Assembly: GCA_020718275.1 (NCBI GenBank)
Contig: DYSI01000013.1
Span: forward strand, 1-38,427
Direction of reading: 5' to 3'
Length of the DNA stretch: 38,427 nt
Origin: Draconibacterium orientale
Lineage (GTDB): Bacteria; Bacteroidota; Bacteroidia; Bacteroidales; UBA1556
In this document: positions 26,566 through 37,512 of the stretch, piece by piece
Numbering within the stretch: position 1 is the stretch's first letter
Layout: each line of letters starts with the position of its first letter
The notes under the pieces: model-generated
Database searches by the model: none
What the model was told of the DNA's origin: nothing
Seen by the model: the letters and a program-made list of their open reading frames with translations, nothing else
Position numbers and translations under genes: made by a program

Positions 26566-27069
26566 ATGAATAAACAAACAAAACCAATTTCGATCATTGT
26601 GGCCGTTGCAGCCAATTATGCCATTGGAAAGAACAACGATTTGTTATGGCATATCAGTGATGATTTGAAGCGTTTTAAAAGAATCACGGCTGGACATACG
26701 GTTGTGATGGGAAAAAATACTTTTTTTTCGCTTCCTGTACATCCGCTTCCAAATCGCCGAAATATTGTCATTACGGATATTGCTGGCGAACAAATTAATG
26801 GTTGCACAATGGCTTACTCCATCGAACAAGCGATTGAATTAATGAACATTGATGAAGAAAATTTTATTATCGGAGGTGGATCTATTTATCGTCAGTTTAT
26901 GCCATTAGCTAATAAGCTGTATATCACAAGAGTACATCAAGATTTTGAAGCAGATACTTTCTTTCCTGTCGTGGATACTGATGAATGGGATTTAATAGAA
27001 AAAACTGATAAACAACCCGATACCGAAAATAGTTTCTATTTTTCATACGAGGTTTACGAGCGCTTTTAG
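26566..27069 (+). CDS. folA: Dihydrofolate reductase
   Basis: 167 residues, standard length. Reduces dihydrofolate to tetrahydrofolate with NADPH. Shows IIVAVAANYAIGKNNDLLWHISDDLKRFKRIT (substrate loop with the active-site Asp in the SDDLKRFK helix), TVVMGKNTFFSLP, PLPNRRNIVIT, the glycine pair in IIGGGSIYRQFMP for NADPH, and DTFFPVVDTDEWDL. In an operon with thyA. Confidence 0.97.
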   Translation: MNKQTKPISIIVAVAANYAIGKNNDLLWHISDDLKRFKRITAGHTVVMGKNTFFSLPVHPLPNRRNIVITDIAGEQINGCTMAYSIEQAIELMNIDEENFIIGGGSIYRQFMPLANKLYITRVHQDFEADTFFPVVDTDEWDLIEKTDKQPDTENSFYFSYEVYERF

Positions 27070-27138
27070 TAGCTTATTTGGTAATGCTAAGCTGATATAT
27101 AATACCTCTTCGTCTTTTACTGATAAATATAGATTATC

Positions 27139-27146
27139 TACATTTG
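27139..27146 (+). promoter_or_regulatory. Possible Bacteroidota-type -7 element for the DUF6787-like gene
   Basis: TACATTTG matches TAnnTTTG, 88 bases before the gene. No -33 partner was seen. Confidence 0.35.
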
Positions 27147-27234
27147 TGAAATAATTATTTTCTTTAATCAAATGATTATTGTTCAACTTTAAAGGTAATT
27201 CAAAACTATTTGCAAACAAAATATTAAACGAAAG

Positions 27235-27552
27235 ATGAGAAATTCATGGAATAAATTGAAACAACGCTGGGGAATCAATAATGATTTTCAGGTGGTAATC
27301 ATTTTGTTGGTTTTCTCCTTGGCCGGTCCTACGACCCTTTACTTTCATCGCAAGATAGATCTGTTGCTTGGCATAACCGACGATGCTAGTTTCTGGCTTA
27401 AGTTATTGGTTTTTATAATTATAGTGTTGCCGGTCTATAATTTTTTTCTTTTTGTTTATGGCACTGCTCTCGGCCAATATCGATTTTTTGTTCAGTTTTT
27501 TCAAGGTAAATTGAAACTCTTCAAACGTTTAGGAAGTTTTTTCGTGCGCTAG
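27235..27552 (+). CDS. Small membrane protein, DUF6787-like
   Basis: 105 residues with two membrane helices (about 18-37 and 55-78). It opens with MRNSWNKLKQRWGINNDFQVV and ends with a GQYRFFVQFFQGKLKLFKRLG segment. From memory this layout, with a short KLKxRWGI start and a GQFxFF loop after helix 2, is that of the Bacteroidota family DUF6787, whose function is unknown to me. It appears to be a single-gene unit with N- and C-termini facing the cytoplasm by the positive-inside rule. Confidence 0.75.
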   Translation: MRNSWNKLKQRWGINNDFQVVIILLVFSLAGPTTLYFHRKIDLLLGITDDASFWLKLLVFIIIVLPVYNFFLFVYGTALGQYRFFVQFFQGKLKLFKRLGSFFVR

Positions 27553-27650
27553 GATTCTTTATCTTTTTCTTTCCCTTTTAATTCGCTATCTATCTTTAGC
27601 ATTTTTTTGAAGCCTTATGTTTCAATGAGCATTTAGAATAATTAAAATAC

Positions 27651-27658
27651 TACCTTTG
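27651..27658 (+). promoter_or_regulatory. Bacteroidota-type -7 element for the amidohydrolase
   Basis: TACCTTTG matches TAnnTTTG, 20 bases before the ATG at 27679. No clear -33 TTG upstream. Confidence 0.5.
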
Positions 27659-27678
27659 GTCTTCAATTAATCGTGCCC

Positions 27679-29340
27679 ATGAAATCCAAAATTCCACCAT
27701 TAGTTTATTTAGTCTTTAGTATTTTTTCGATATACCTTTCCAGTTGTCAACAAAAAACGAAAGTAGATTTAATACTCTATAATGCAAGAATTTATACCGT
27801 AGATTCTGCCAATACCATCGTAGAGGCAATGGCAATTAAGGACAAGAAAATTATTGCTTTGGGTACTTCAAAATATATTTTAGGCCACTATAACGCACAG
27901 CAAAGCAGAGATTTACATCGTTTACCCGTTTACCCTGGTTTTTGGGATGCCCATTGTCATTTTTACGGTTATGGGCTACTTAAAAAGCGTTATGCCGATT
28001 TAGTTGGAACTATTTCTTTTGATGAGGTCATTGAACGAATTAAGGATTTTAGGGTACAAAATCCTAATGAATTATGGATTCTAGGGCGTGGTTGGGATCA
28101 AAATGATTGGAAAATTCAATCCATGCCTAACAAATCAAAGTTGGATTCTTTGTTTCCAAATACACCAGTTTTATTAGTTAGAATTGATGGACATTCCGTA
28201 ATCGTCAATTCAGCAGCGCTGCAATTAGCAGGTTTTGATACTAAGACCGTGATCAAAGGAGGTGAATTGTTAGTTCAGAATAATGAATTAAGTGGCGTTT
28301 TGCTTGACAATGCAGCCGATTCCCTCAAGCGTCTTATCCCGTCTCCTTCCGATTTAATGATAGAACAGTCATTGATAACTGCTGAAAAAGATTGCTTTGC
28401 CGTTGGTCTTACTTCCTTAAAGGATGCAGGTTTGAACTATCCCATCATTCAAAAAATTGAAAAGATGCAGCAACAGTCGAAGTTGAAAATCCAATTAGAT
28501 ATTATGTTAGAACCATCAGTTGAAAATATGCGCCATTATGTGGGAAAAGGAATTTATCAAAGCGATAGACTTCGAATACAATCGGTAAAACTATATGCAG
28601 ATGGCGCTTTAGGATCACGTGGGGCTTGCTTATTGGAGCCATATTCTGATTGGCCCAGCAATGGATTTTTGATAGAAACACCAGCTTATTACGATTCCAT
28701 TTGCTCGCTTTTGTATCATGCTGGATTTCAGGTAAATACTCATGCGATTGGCGATTCAGCAGTGCGTTTGATGTTAAAGACTTACGCTAAATACTTGCAA
28801 GGTACCAATGATCGACGTTGGAGAATTGAACACGCTCAGTGTGTGAATCCAGCTGATTTTCATTATTTTGGAGATTTTAATATCATACCAGCGATAAATA
28901 CAACGCATGCCACCAGTGATATGTATTGGGCAAAAGACCGTTTGGGGGCGCAACGCATCATGTCGGCTTATGCTTTTAAAATGTTGCTCGATCAAAACGG
29001 TTGGTGTACCAATGGAAGTGATTTTCCGATCGAAAGCGTGAATCCTTTATTTGGTTTTTATGCTGCCGTCACACGAAAAGATCATAATTCAAAACCCCTT
29101 GGCGGGTTTCAGATGGGAAACGCACTCAGCAGGGAAGAAGCACTCCGCGCAATGACTATTTGGGCTGCCAAAGGTAGTTTTGCTGAAAATGAATCTGGTA
29201 GTTTAGAGCTAAATAAAAATGCTGATTTTGTAATTCTAGATAAGGATATTATGCAAATTCCAGAAAATGAAATATTTACATGCAAAGTGTTGGAAACGTA
29301 TCTTAGCGCAGAGCCTGTTTTTGTACGCAATGAAAAATAA
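27679..29340 (+). CDS. Amidohydrolase family lipoprotein (YtcJ-like)
   Basis: 553 residues from the ATG at 27679; a GTG two codons earlier is possible but would lengthen the signal needlessly. The signal peptide ends in a lipobox (IYLSSC, lipid Cys near 23), so it should be a lipoprotein. The metal-dependent hydrolase domain shows DAHCHFYGYG (His92, His94), VKLYADGALGSRGA with a candidate bridging lysine, NTHAIGDSAV, WRIEHAQCV and GSDFPIESVNPLFGF with the catalytic Asp. YtcJ-like amidohydrolases are predicted to cleave amide or related bonds in small molecules; the substrate cannot be told. The zinc-ribbon gene follows 44 bases later. Confidence 0.88.
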   Translation: MKSKIPPLVYLVFSIFSIYLSSCQQKTKVDLILYNARIYTVDSANTIVEAMAIKDKKIIALGTSKYILGHYNAQQSRDLHRLPVYPGFWDAHCHFYGYGLLKKRYADLVGTISFDEVIERIKDFRVQNPNELWILGRGWDQNDWKIQSMPNKSKLDSLFPNTPVLLVRIDGHSVIVNSAALQLAGFDTKTVIKGGELLVQNNELSGVLLDNAADSLKRLIPSPSDLMIEQSLITAEKDCFAVGLTSLKDAGLNYPIIQKIEKMQQQSKLKIQLDIMLEPSVENMRHYVGKGIYQSDRLRIQSVKLYADGALGSRGACLLEPYSDWPSNGFLIETPAYYDSICSLLYHAGFQVNTHAIGDSAVRLMLKTYAKYLQGTNDRRWRIEHAQCVNPADFHYFGDFNIIPAINTTHATSDMYWAKDRLGAQRIMSAYAFKMLLDQNGWCTNGSDFPIESVNPLFGFYAAVTRKDHNSKPLGGFQMGNALSREEALRAMTIWAAKGSFAENESGSLELNKNADFVILDKDIMQIPENEIFTCKVLETYLSAEPVFVRNEK

Positions 29341-29384
29341 AATGATAATCAGCTAATGGCTCATTTTTTTTAAAACTTAAATCG

Positions 29385-29771
29385 ATGGAAGAAAAGAGAA
29401 ATTGTTTAGAATGTGGTATCGAAATATACGGTCGTGTTGACAAGAAATTTTGTTCAGACCAATGTAGAAATACATTTAATAATCGTGGTAATGCAGATTC
29501 AAATGCCTATGTCCGTTCAGTAAATTACATTCTTCGTAAAAACCGCCGCATTATGGAAGAAATTATTTTGTCAAGTAATAAGGATGTAAAAAGAGTGCAA
29601 CGAAATTTGCTACTGAATTTAGGTTTCGACTTTGGTTATTACACCAATATTTATAAAACTAAAACCGCCAAGTACTACTATTTTTGTTATGAATATGGTT
29701 ATAATATACTTGATAATGAGTATTTAGCCATTGTAAAAAGAGATGAATATTTAGATAATCATTCTCATTAA
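29385..29771 (+). CDS. Small zinc-ribbon protein of unknown function
   Basis: 128 residues. The N-terminal zinc ribbon is CLECGIEIYGRVDKKFCSDQCRNTFNNR (Cys7, Cys10, Cys23, Cys27), a four-cysteine site like those annotated DUF2116 and in small DNA-associated proteins. The rest is basic and tyrosine-rich (VRSVNYILRKNRRIMEEI, FGYYTNIYKTKTAKYYYFCYEYGYNI), which could bind nucleic acid. I know similar proteins in Bacteroidota as hypotheticals only. The 177 bases downstream hold no gene I can support. Confidence 0.75.
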   Translation: MEEKRNCLECGIEIYGRVDKKFCSDQCRNTFNNRGNADSNAYVRSVNYILRKNRRIMEEIILSSNKDVKRVQRNLLLNLGFDFGYYTNIYKTKTAKYYYFCYEYGYNILDNEYLAIVKRDEYLDNHSH

Positions 29772-29948
29772 TCAATAGGGTAGTGGTAAGCTTTTTGGCA
29801 AAGGATTGCTAACGAATCATGAAGCGAGCTTTGGTACTTGGGCATCAAGCTGGAGCATTGCTGATCAATAAAATATGGATTTAGGCATTTTGACTATTTT
29901 AGTTTGCTTTTATTTACTTAATTTTACCCGCTCATTTAGACCCTTACC

Positions 29949-30773
29949 ATGAAATTAAATATTGGAAAATCGATTGTTTTTTTTGATTTAGAAACTACCG
30001 GCATGAACGTAGGCAAAGACAAAATAGTAGAAATTGCCGCTATAAAAGTAATGCCTGATGGAACTGAAATACGGCTGGAACAGCGCATAAATCCAGAAAT
30101 TCATATCCCAATCGAAACTTCAAAAATTCATGGTATTTATGATGAAGATGTTCGCTTAATGCCCACTTTCAAAGAGTTTGCAGCTGAGCTAAACCAGTTC
30201 ATTGGCAATGCCGATTTGGCAGGATATAACTCCAATCGTTTTGATATACCCTTACTAGTCGAAGAGTTTTTGAGAGCTGATATTGATTTTGAAATGAAAA
30301 ATCGGAGAATGATAGATGTTCAAAATATTTTTATGCGCATGGAGCAACGCACACTATCCGCAGCTTATCAATTCTATCTTAAAAAACCACTAGTAAATGC
30401 GCATACTGCACTCGCTGATGCCAATGCTACTTATGAAATTTTACAGCAACAACTTGAATATTATATGGATGCGGAGTTTATTGACAAAGACGGTAGCGTT
30501 TCAAAACCTGTGGTGAACGATGTAAATTCTCTAGCCGAATTTTCAACTTTCAACAAGAATGCCGATCTTAATGGTCAAATTGTTTTAGATGATCAGGGCA
30601 TCGAGATTTTCAATTTTGGAAAACACAAGGGGATAAGTGTGCAAAAGGTATTTGAGCTAGAGCCTCAATATTATGATTGGATGATGAAAGCTGATTTTCC
30701 ACGATATACCAAGAAAATATTGACAGCCATCAAATTACGTGGTTTTAATTCAGGATCTACCAAAGCAAAATAG
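29949..30773 (+). CDS. DEDDh 3'-5' exonuclease, DnaQ/ExoX-like
   Basis: 274 residues. The exonuclease domain is about 8-175: Asp13 and Glu15 in FFDLETTG, Asp99 in NSNRFDIPLL, and His152 and Asp157 in HTALADA, so all DEDDh residues are present. After a linker there is a C-terminal module (about 218-265, FNFGKHKGISVQKVFELEPQYYDWM) like that which follows the nuclease in ExoX-type proteins. It should degrade single-stranded DNA or RNA 3' ends in repair or processing; it is not the replicative epsilon subunit by layout. The lysozyme gene starts 3 bases after its stop. Confidence 0.88.
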   Translation: MKLNIGKSIVFFDLETTGMNVGKDKIVEIAAIKVMPDGTEIRLEQRINPEIHIPIETSKIHGIYDEDVRLMPTFKEFAAELNQFIGNADLAGYNSNRFDIPLLVEEFLRADIDFEMKNRRMIDVQNIFMRMEQRTLSAAYQFYLKKPLVNAHTALADANATYEILQQQLEYYMDAEFIDKDGSVSKPVVNDVNSLAEFSTFNKNADLNGQIVLDDQGIEIFNFGKHKGISVQKVFELEPQYYDWMMKADFPRYTKKILTAIKLRGFNSGSTKAK

Positions 30774-30776
30774 CCA

Positions 30777-31601
30777 TTGACCAAACGAAATAAAAGGCGG
30801 AGATTTATCACCTATCTTTTACTTGCTGGATTTATCAGTGGAGTATTTTTTGCTTTTATTTTTAAGCAACCTTTCTTGTATTATTCCAAGAAAATATATT
30901 ATAAATTGGTCACGGTCAATTCTCAAAAATTGCAGCTGTCAAAAAATAAAACCACGAATTTGGATGCTAATTTTTTTATTCCTAAAGGTGGGGTTTATGG
31001 AATTGATATATCACGACATCAGGGAGTTATAAATTGGGAATTGGTTAAAGAAACGCGCTTTGGTGGTTATCATACCTTGGATTTTGTGTACATCAAAGCC
31101 ACCGAATCCAATTATTGGAAGGATAAATATTTTAAAGATAATTGGAAGCAGGCCAAGGAATTTGGTTTCTTAAGAGGAGCATATCATTTCTTTGATCCTC
31201 ATGAATCGGCTTCTAGCCAAATGAATCATTTTTTTAGTGAAGTTAAATTAGAAATTGGGGATATGCCACCCGTTTTAGATGTTGAACAGCAGAGTAGAAT
31301 CACTGTTAAAGAATATCGGCAATTGGTTTTGGAGTGTCTTCAGAAAATGGAAAAGCATTATAAAATGAAGCCCATTTTATATGTCAATCAACAGTTCTAC
31401 GATACCTATTTTTCAAGTATCGAATTTGAATCTTATCCAATTTGGATTGCCCGTTTGTCGAAAAACCGTCCTCAGCTATCGAATTGGGTATTTTGGCAGT
31501 TTAGCCATTCAGCTATTATTCCTGGAGTCGATGAATACGTTGATTTGAATGTGTTTAACGGAAGTGAAATCGATTTAAAAATACTACTCAAAAAAGAATA
31601 A
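30777..31601 (+). CDS. Membrane-anchored GH25 lysozyme
   Basis: 274 residues from a TTG start 3 bases after the exonuclease stop; no ATG lies early enough to keep the anchor. A basic tail (TKRNKRRR) and one membrane helix (about 11-29) give an N-in signal anchor. The GH25 domain spans about 73-270: YGIDISRHQGVINW with Asp77, DFVYIKATES, GAYHFFDP, the acidic pair in PVLDVEQQ, PILYVNQQFY and WVFWQFSH. It cleaves the glycan strand of peptidoglycan, here from the periplasmic face of the inner membrane. It sits between unrelated housekeeping genes, so a cell-wall turnover role is inferred rather than a phage one. Confidence 0.9.
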   Translation: MTKRNKRRRFITYLLLAGFISGVFFAFIFKQPFLYYSKKIYYKLVTVNSQKLQLSKNKTTNLDANFFIPKGGVYGIDISRHQGVINWELVKETRFGGYHTLDFVYIKATESNYWKDKYFKDNWKQAKEFGFLRGAYHFFDPHESASSQMNHFFSEVKLEIGDMPPVLDVEQQSRITVKEYRQLVLECLQKMEKHYKMKPILYVNQQFYDTYFSSIEFESYPIWIARLSKNRPQLSNWVFWQFSHSAIIPGVDEYVDLNVFNGSEIDLKILLKKE

Positions 31602-31624
31602 ACTCATAAATTTTAAAAAGCACT

Positions 31625-32236
31625 ATGAAAATTATTTGCATTGGAAGAAATTATACTGAACATGCCAAGGAATTAAACAATCCAGTTCCTGAGCGTCCAG
31701 TTTGGTTTTTAAAGCCTGAAACAGCGGTTATTACAAAAAATCGTCCGTTCTATTATCCCGAATTTTCGCAGGATATACACTTTGAAACTGAGTTAGTTTT
31801 TCGCGTTAGCAAAGTCGGAAAATATATTGAGGAGCAATTTGCCTCGAGCTATTATGATGCGATTGGCATTGGTTACGATTTCACAGCCCGCGATCTTCAG
31901 TCCGAATTCAAAGTAAAGGGCTTACCGTGGGAACCTGCGAAGGCTTTCGATGGTTCAGCACCTATCAGTGAGTTTTTACCCATTAGCCAATTTGCTGAGT
32001 TGAATGATATACCGTTTCGGATGTTTAAAAATGGCACGCAAATGCAATATGGTAATAGCGGCGATATGCTGTTTTCTATCAATAGAATTATTGCCTATGT
32101 GTCTCAGTTTTTAACGCTTAAGATTGGTGATTTGATTTTCACTGGCACTCCAGCTGGCGTGGGACCTATCGAAATTGGAGATAAACTCGAAGCATACATA
32201 GGTGATCAACTGATGCTTAGCACTGAGATTAAATAA
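31625..32236 (+). CDS. Fumarylacetoacetate hydrolase family protein
   Basis: 203 residues, the short single-domain form of the family. It opens with IICIGRNYTEHAKELN, has the metal ligands in HFETELVFRV (two Glu) and the Asp of GYDFTARDLQ, and ends with GDLIFTGTPAGVGPIEIGDKLEA. Short members act as acylpyruvate hydrolases or oxaloacetate decarboxylases/tautomerases; which one cannot be decided here. Last gene of the group that begins with the exonuclease (23-base gap) and ends at a strong terminator. Confidence 0.9.
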   Translation: MKIICIGRNYTEHAKELNNPVPERPVWFLKPETAVITKNRPFYYPEFSQDIHFETELVFRVSKVGKYIEEQFASSYYDAIGIGYDFTARDLQSEFKVKGLPWEPAKAFDGSAPISEFLPISQFAELNDIPFRMFKNGTQMQYGNSGDMLFSINRIIAYVSQFLTLKIGDLIFTGTPAGVGPIEIGDKLEAYIGDQLMLSTEIK

Positions 32237-32253
32237 TACGTTGGCTTAAACAT

Positions 32254-32291
32254 AAAAAAAGAGTTAATTCTATTGAATTAACTCTTTTTTT
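32254..32291. terminator. Strong bidirectional terminator
   Basis: A perfect 17-base inverted repeat: AAAAAAAGAGTTAATTC (32254-32270), loop TATT, GAATTAACTCTTTTTTT (32275-32291). The A- and T-runs give a U-tail on either strand. It serves the convergent FAH-family gene and the DUF349 gene. Confidence 0.9.
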
Positions 32292-32313
32292 ATTAAGTCG
32301 AGTTTTGGTTTTG

Positions 32314-34449
32314 CTAAACTTGCTTTAACTCGCGGAGCATTTTGTCAAATTGACGAATTTTAGCTTTTAGCACGTCGATTTCCTTTTTAGCATTGTTGAT
32401 TTTTTTCTCGAAATCTATTTTTAGTAAATCAGCATTTTTCGAATTAGAGAAGAAGCTTAAATTATTATCCCACAAATTCACATCTTTCTGTAAATCATCG
32501 ATTTTGCTACGAAGCGTATTGATTTCGCGCATGATCATTTTTTCGCCTTCTTTCTTATCATCCATGGTGTCGAGTTTACCTTTCAAGGCTGAATTTTGAA
32601 AGTCGAAACTGGTGATTTTCAGGGCGCTAAGATGTTTGTTAATCGCTTTAGAAAAACTTTCTTGCAATTTTGATTTATCCTTAATAGGCACACGACCAAT
32701 TTCAATCCACTGACGTTGAAAATCTTTAATTGTTTTGAGATTTTCTTCCATATTTTCGCCAAAAACATAAGACTCAATTGCTTCAATAAGTTTTAGTTTG
32801 GCTTCCTTATTATCGTGCTCAACGCTTCCAATGTTTTTAAAGAATTTTTCCTTGCTGTTGAAGAAGTGATCGCAAGCAGTTCGGAAAGTTTTCCAAATTT
32901 TATCGGAATGCTTTTTGGGCACTGAACCAATTTCTTTCCATTTTTTCTGCAAGTTAATCATTTCATTGCTAGCTTCTTTCCATTCAGTACTGTCTTTAAT
33001 GGCTTCGGCTTGCGCTATTAAATCAAGTTTAAGGTGATAGTTATTCAGCTGTTCGTCTTTTACGCTATTGAGGTATTCTTTCTTGATGTTATAAAAACCA
33101 TTAATGGCGGTTTTAAATCTTTTCCAGATTTGATCATTATGCTTTTTTGGAGCAGGGCCTAAGGTTTTCCATTCTAAAAAGAGTGCATTCACTTCATCAG
33201 TACTCTTGTTCCAATCTTTAATGGTTTCGTGTGTTTGCTGATTGATGCTTTCAATTCTCTCGCATAAAGCACTCTTCAACAGTAGATTACTTTTTTGCTC
33301 TTCGTTCAGTTCTTCGTAGTAATCATGACGACGTTTGTTAACTTTATCGGTTGCATTCTTAAAACGGTCCCAAATTTCATCATTCTTTTCCTGAGGAATT
33401 GGTCCAATTTCTTTCCATTTTTCATGGTATTTCTGAAGCAGCTTAAAGGTTTTATTAATGGATTTTTCCAATAATAATTCTTCAGTTTTTTCGCAAAGTT
33501 GAATTTTTTCTTCTAAATTTTTGTTTAAGCCAATCAGCATCAACTCTTTGTTGATTTGAACTTTTTCAAAAAATTTCTCTACTAAGAAATGGTAGTTACT
33601 CCAAAGGTTGTTAATCTGATTTTGTGGAACTTGGCCAATTTCTCTCCATTTATTTTGTAATTCTTTAAATTCATTGTAGATTTTATTCAGATTCTCATCC
33701 GAATTAATCATCAAGCGCAATGATTCAAGTAATTCTTCTTTTTGTTTAAGGTTGTTTTCTTTTTGATTTTCAAGTTTTTGCAAATAAATGCCTCTCTTTT
33801 CCTTATAGATATTGAGTGCTTGCAAATAATTCGCTTCATAATTAAATTTCAAGGACTCATAATTGGCTTCTTCACCACCGGAGGCAATAAATTGCTCAAA
33901 ATGATCTTGTTTTAGCTGTTTTATCTTCTTGATATATTGTGACTTAACATTAGCAACGCGGTTTTTAACGCTGGTAATTTCATCCACTTTCACTAATTCG
34001 CATAGGGTAAGTACCAATTGTTCGAGCGGTAAACCCGAATAATCGACGTTATCCTCATCCATTTCGTGCTCTGTTTCAAAATCGTCTTCATCATGTTCTT
34101 CTTCGATAAAAACTTCTTGCTCAGCAGTGCTAGTAGCGCTAATTTCAGCGTCAACCATTTTAGGGCTTTCTTCTGAGGCAGAGGTGGATTCCTCGTCTTC
34201 TACAGCATTTTCTAATGCGATCGATTGGTTAATAACTTCAGCATCCATTTCAGATGCAATTTCTTCATGGGCATGATTCGATTCGCTAATTTCCATTGTC
34301 GTTTCAATAGTGTTTGGCGCTAAATCAGGTTCAGCAGTGATAGCTGTTTCGGTCACGTTAATCAATTCTGCTTCTGTTGCAGTTGTAGTGTCCTGTGGAA
34401 TCAAGTTGTCTTGTTCCAGCTTGTCAGTAGGATTTTTAGTTTCCATCAA
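32314..34449 (-). CDS. DUF349 repeat protein
   Basis: 711 residues, cytoplasmic. Residues 1 to about 145 are highly acidic and low in complexity. The rest is helical, with five DUF349 repeats recognisable by W-x-E/T-I/L-G-x-x-P and a later W-x-x-F/Y: NKWREIGQVPQNQ, EKWKEIGPIPQEK, LEWKTLGPAPKKH, KKWKEIGSVPKKH and RQWIEIGRVPIKD (the last lacks the second Trp). The C-terminal about 85 residues form a coiled coil (MREINTLRSKIDDLQKDV onwards). The function of these proteins is not established to my knowledge; some are annotated as chromosome-segregation-like only for their coiled coils. Single gene with its own promoter, divergent from ligA. Confidence 0.9.
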   Translation of the reverse strand: MMETKNPTDKLEQDNLIPQDTTTATEAELINVTETAITAEPDLAPNTIETTMEISESNHAHEEIASEMDAEVINQSIALENAVEDEESTSASEESPKMVDAEISATSTAEQEVFIEEEHDEDDFETEHEMDEDNVDYSGLPLEQLVLTLCELVKVDEITSVKNRVANVKSQYIKKIKQLKQDHFEQFIASGGEEANYESLKFNYEANYLQALNIYKEKRGIYLQKLENQKENNLKQKEELLESLRLMINSDENLNKIYNEFKELQNKWREIGQVPQNQINNLWSNYHFLVEKFFEKVQINKELMLIGLNKNLEEKIQLCEKTEELLLEKSINKTFKLLQKYHEKWKEIGPIPQEKNDEIWDRFKNATDKVNKRRHDYYEELNEEQKSNLLLKSALCERIESINQQTHETIKDWNKSTDEVNALFLEWKTLGPAPKKHNDQIWKRFKTAINGFYNIKKEYLNSVKDEQLNNYHLKLDLIAQAEAIKDSTEWKEASNEMINLQKKWKEIGSVPKKHSDKIWKTFRTACDHFFNSKEKFFKNIGSVEHDNKEAKLKLIEAIESYVFGENMEENLKTIKDFQRQWIEIGRVPIKDKSKLQESFSKAINKHLSALKITSFDFQNSALKGKLDTMDDKKEGEKMIMREINTLRSKIDDLQKDVNLWDNNLSFFSNSKNADLLKIDFEKKINNAKKEIDVLKAKIRQFDKMLRELKQV

Positions 34450-36786
<2,337 letters not shown>

Positions 36787-36789
36787 AAG

Positions 36790-37350
36790 ATGAACTTTGC
36801 GACATTGATTTTTAATAGTTTTGGTTGGAAGGTAGAAAATAGTCTACCAAATGGAATACCACCAAAAGCGGTGATTATTGCCGCTCCTCACACCAGCCTA
36901 ATTGACTTTCCAATTGGTTTTCTTACCTATAAAGCATTGGGAGTTAAGGCACATTACCTTATTAAGAAGGAAGCTTTTTTCTTTCCATTTGGTATTTTGT
37001 TGAAAAAATGGGGTGGAATTCCTGTGGATCGGTACCGAAAAAATACCGTGGTTGAAGACGTGGTAACGCATTTTAAAAATAGCAAACAGTTTATTTTAAC
37101 CGTTACGCCTGAAGGTACCCGTGCTAAAGCAAAACAATGGAAGAATGGCTATCATCGCATTGCTACTGCTGCTAAGGTGCCGGTAATTATTGGTTTCTGT
37201 GATTTTAAAACTAAAACGGTGGGCGTGCGTGCAGTTTACGAACTACAAGGAGATTCGGATTTTGATACGCTACAAATTCAAAAATATTATGTAGGAATGC
37301 AAGGCCGACATCCCGAATTATTCTATCTTCCCGAAGAGGCTTTCCACTAA
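36790..37350 (+). CDS. PlsC-like 1-acylglycerol-3-phosphate acyltransferase
   Basis: 186 residues, shorter than classical PlsC and lacking a clear N-terminal anchor. Motif I is HTSLID (His34, Asp39); motif II is the WGGIPVDR region; motif III is EGTR (108-111), followed by WKNGYHRIATAAKVPVIIGF as motif IV. It should acylate a lysophospholipid or similar acceptor at the inner membrane; some small family members acylate other lipids. It lies directly after ligA and probably shares its transcript, with no obvious functional link. Confidence 0.88.
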   Translation: MNFATLIFNSFGWKVENSLPNGIPPKAVIIAAPHTSLIDFPIGFLTYKALGVKAHYLIKKEAFFFPFGILLKKWGGIPVDRYRKNTVVEDVVTHFKNSKQFILTVTPEGTRAKAKQWKNGYHRIATAAKVPVIIGFCDFKTKTVGVRAVYELQGDSDFDTLQIQKYYVGMQGRHPELFYLPEEAFH

Positions 37351-37429
37351 ATTTTGTTTTAATAAGTATATTTTCTTCCAATTTAACTCAATTATTACGA
37401 ATTGATGTGATTTATATATTTATTAATTT

Positions 37430-37437
37430 TATATTTG
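37430..37437 (+). promoter_or_regulatory. Bacteroidota-type -7 element for the last gene
   Basis: TATATTTG matches TAnnTTTG, 75 bases before the start codon. A TTG at 37402-37404 is 25 bases upstream, rather far for a -33 partner. Confidence 0.45.
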
Positions 37438-37460
37438 TTAATCAATTGACTGATTGAAAT

Positions 37461-37472
37461 CTCCCTTGGGAG
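37461..37472. promoter_or_regulatory. Small GC-rich hairpin in the 5' leader of the last gene
   Basis: CTCCC-TT-GGGAG is a perfect inverted repeat in an otherwise AT-rich leader, between the -7 element and the gene. It has no T-run, so it is not a terminator. It could stabilise the mRNA or be a protein site; no function can be assigned. Confidence 0.35.
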
Positions 37473-37512
37473 TTCTTTAACTTTAATAACCAAAGAAAAA
37501 AAACAAAGCATT

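Noticed and set aside
29772-29948. GGTAGTGGTAAGC looks like a tRNA D-arm, and a 21-codon frame starts at 29819
   Set aside because: No T-loop GTTCGAATCC-like motif or acceptor stem follows, so it is not a tRNA. The frame is short, with no start signal and no recognisable product.
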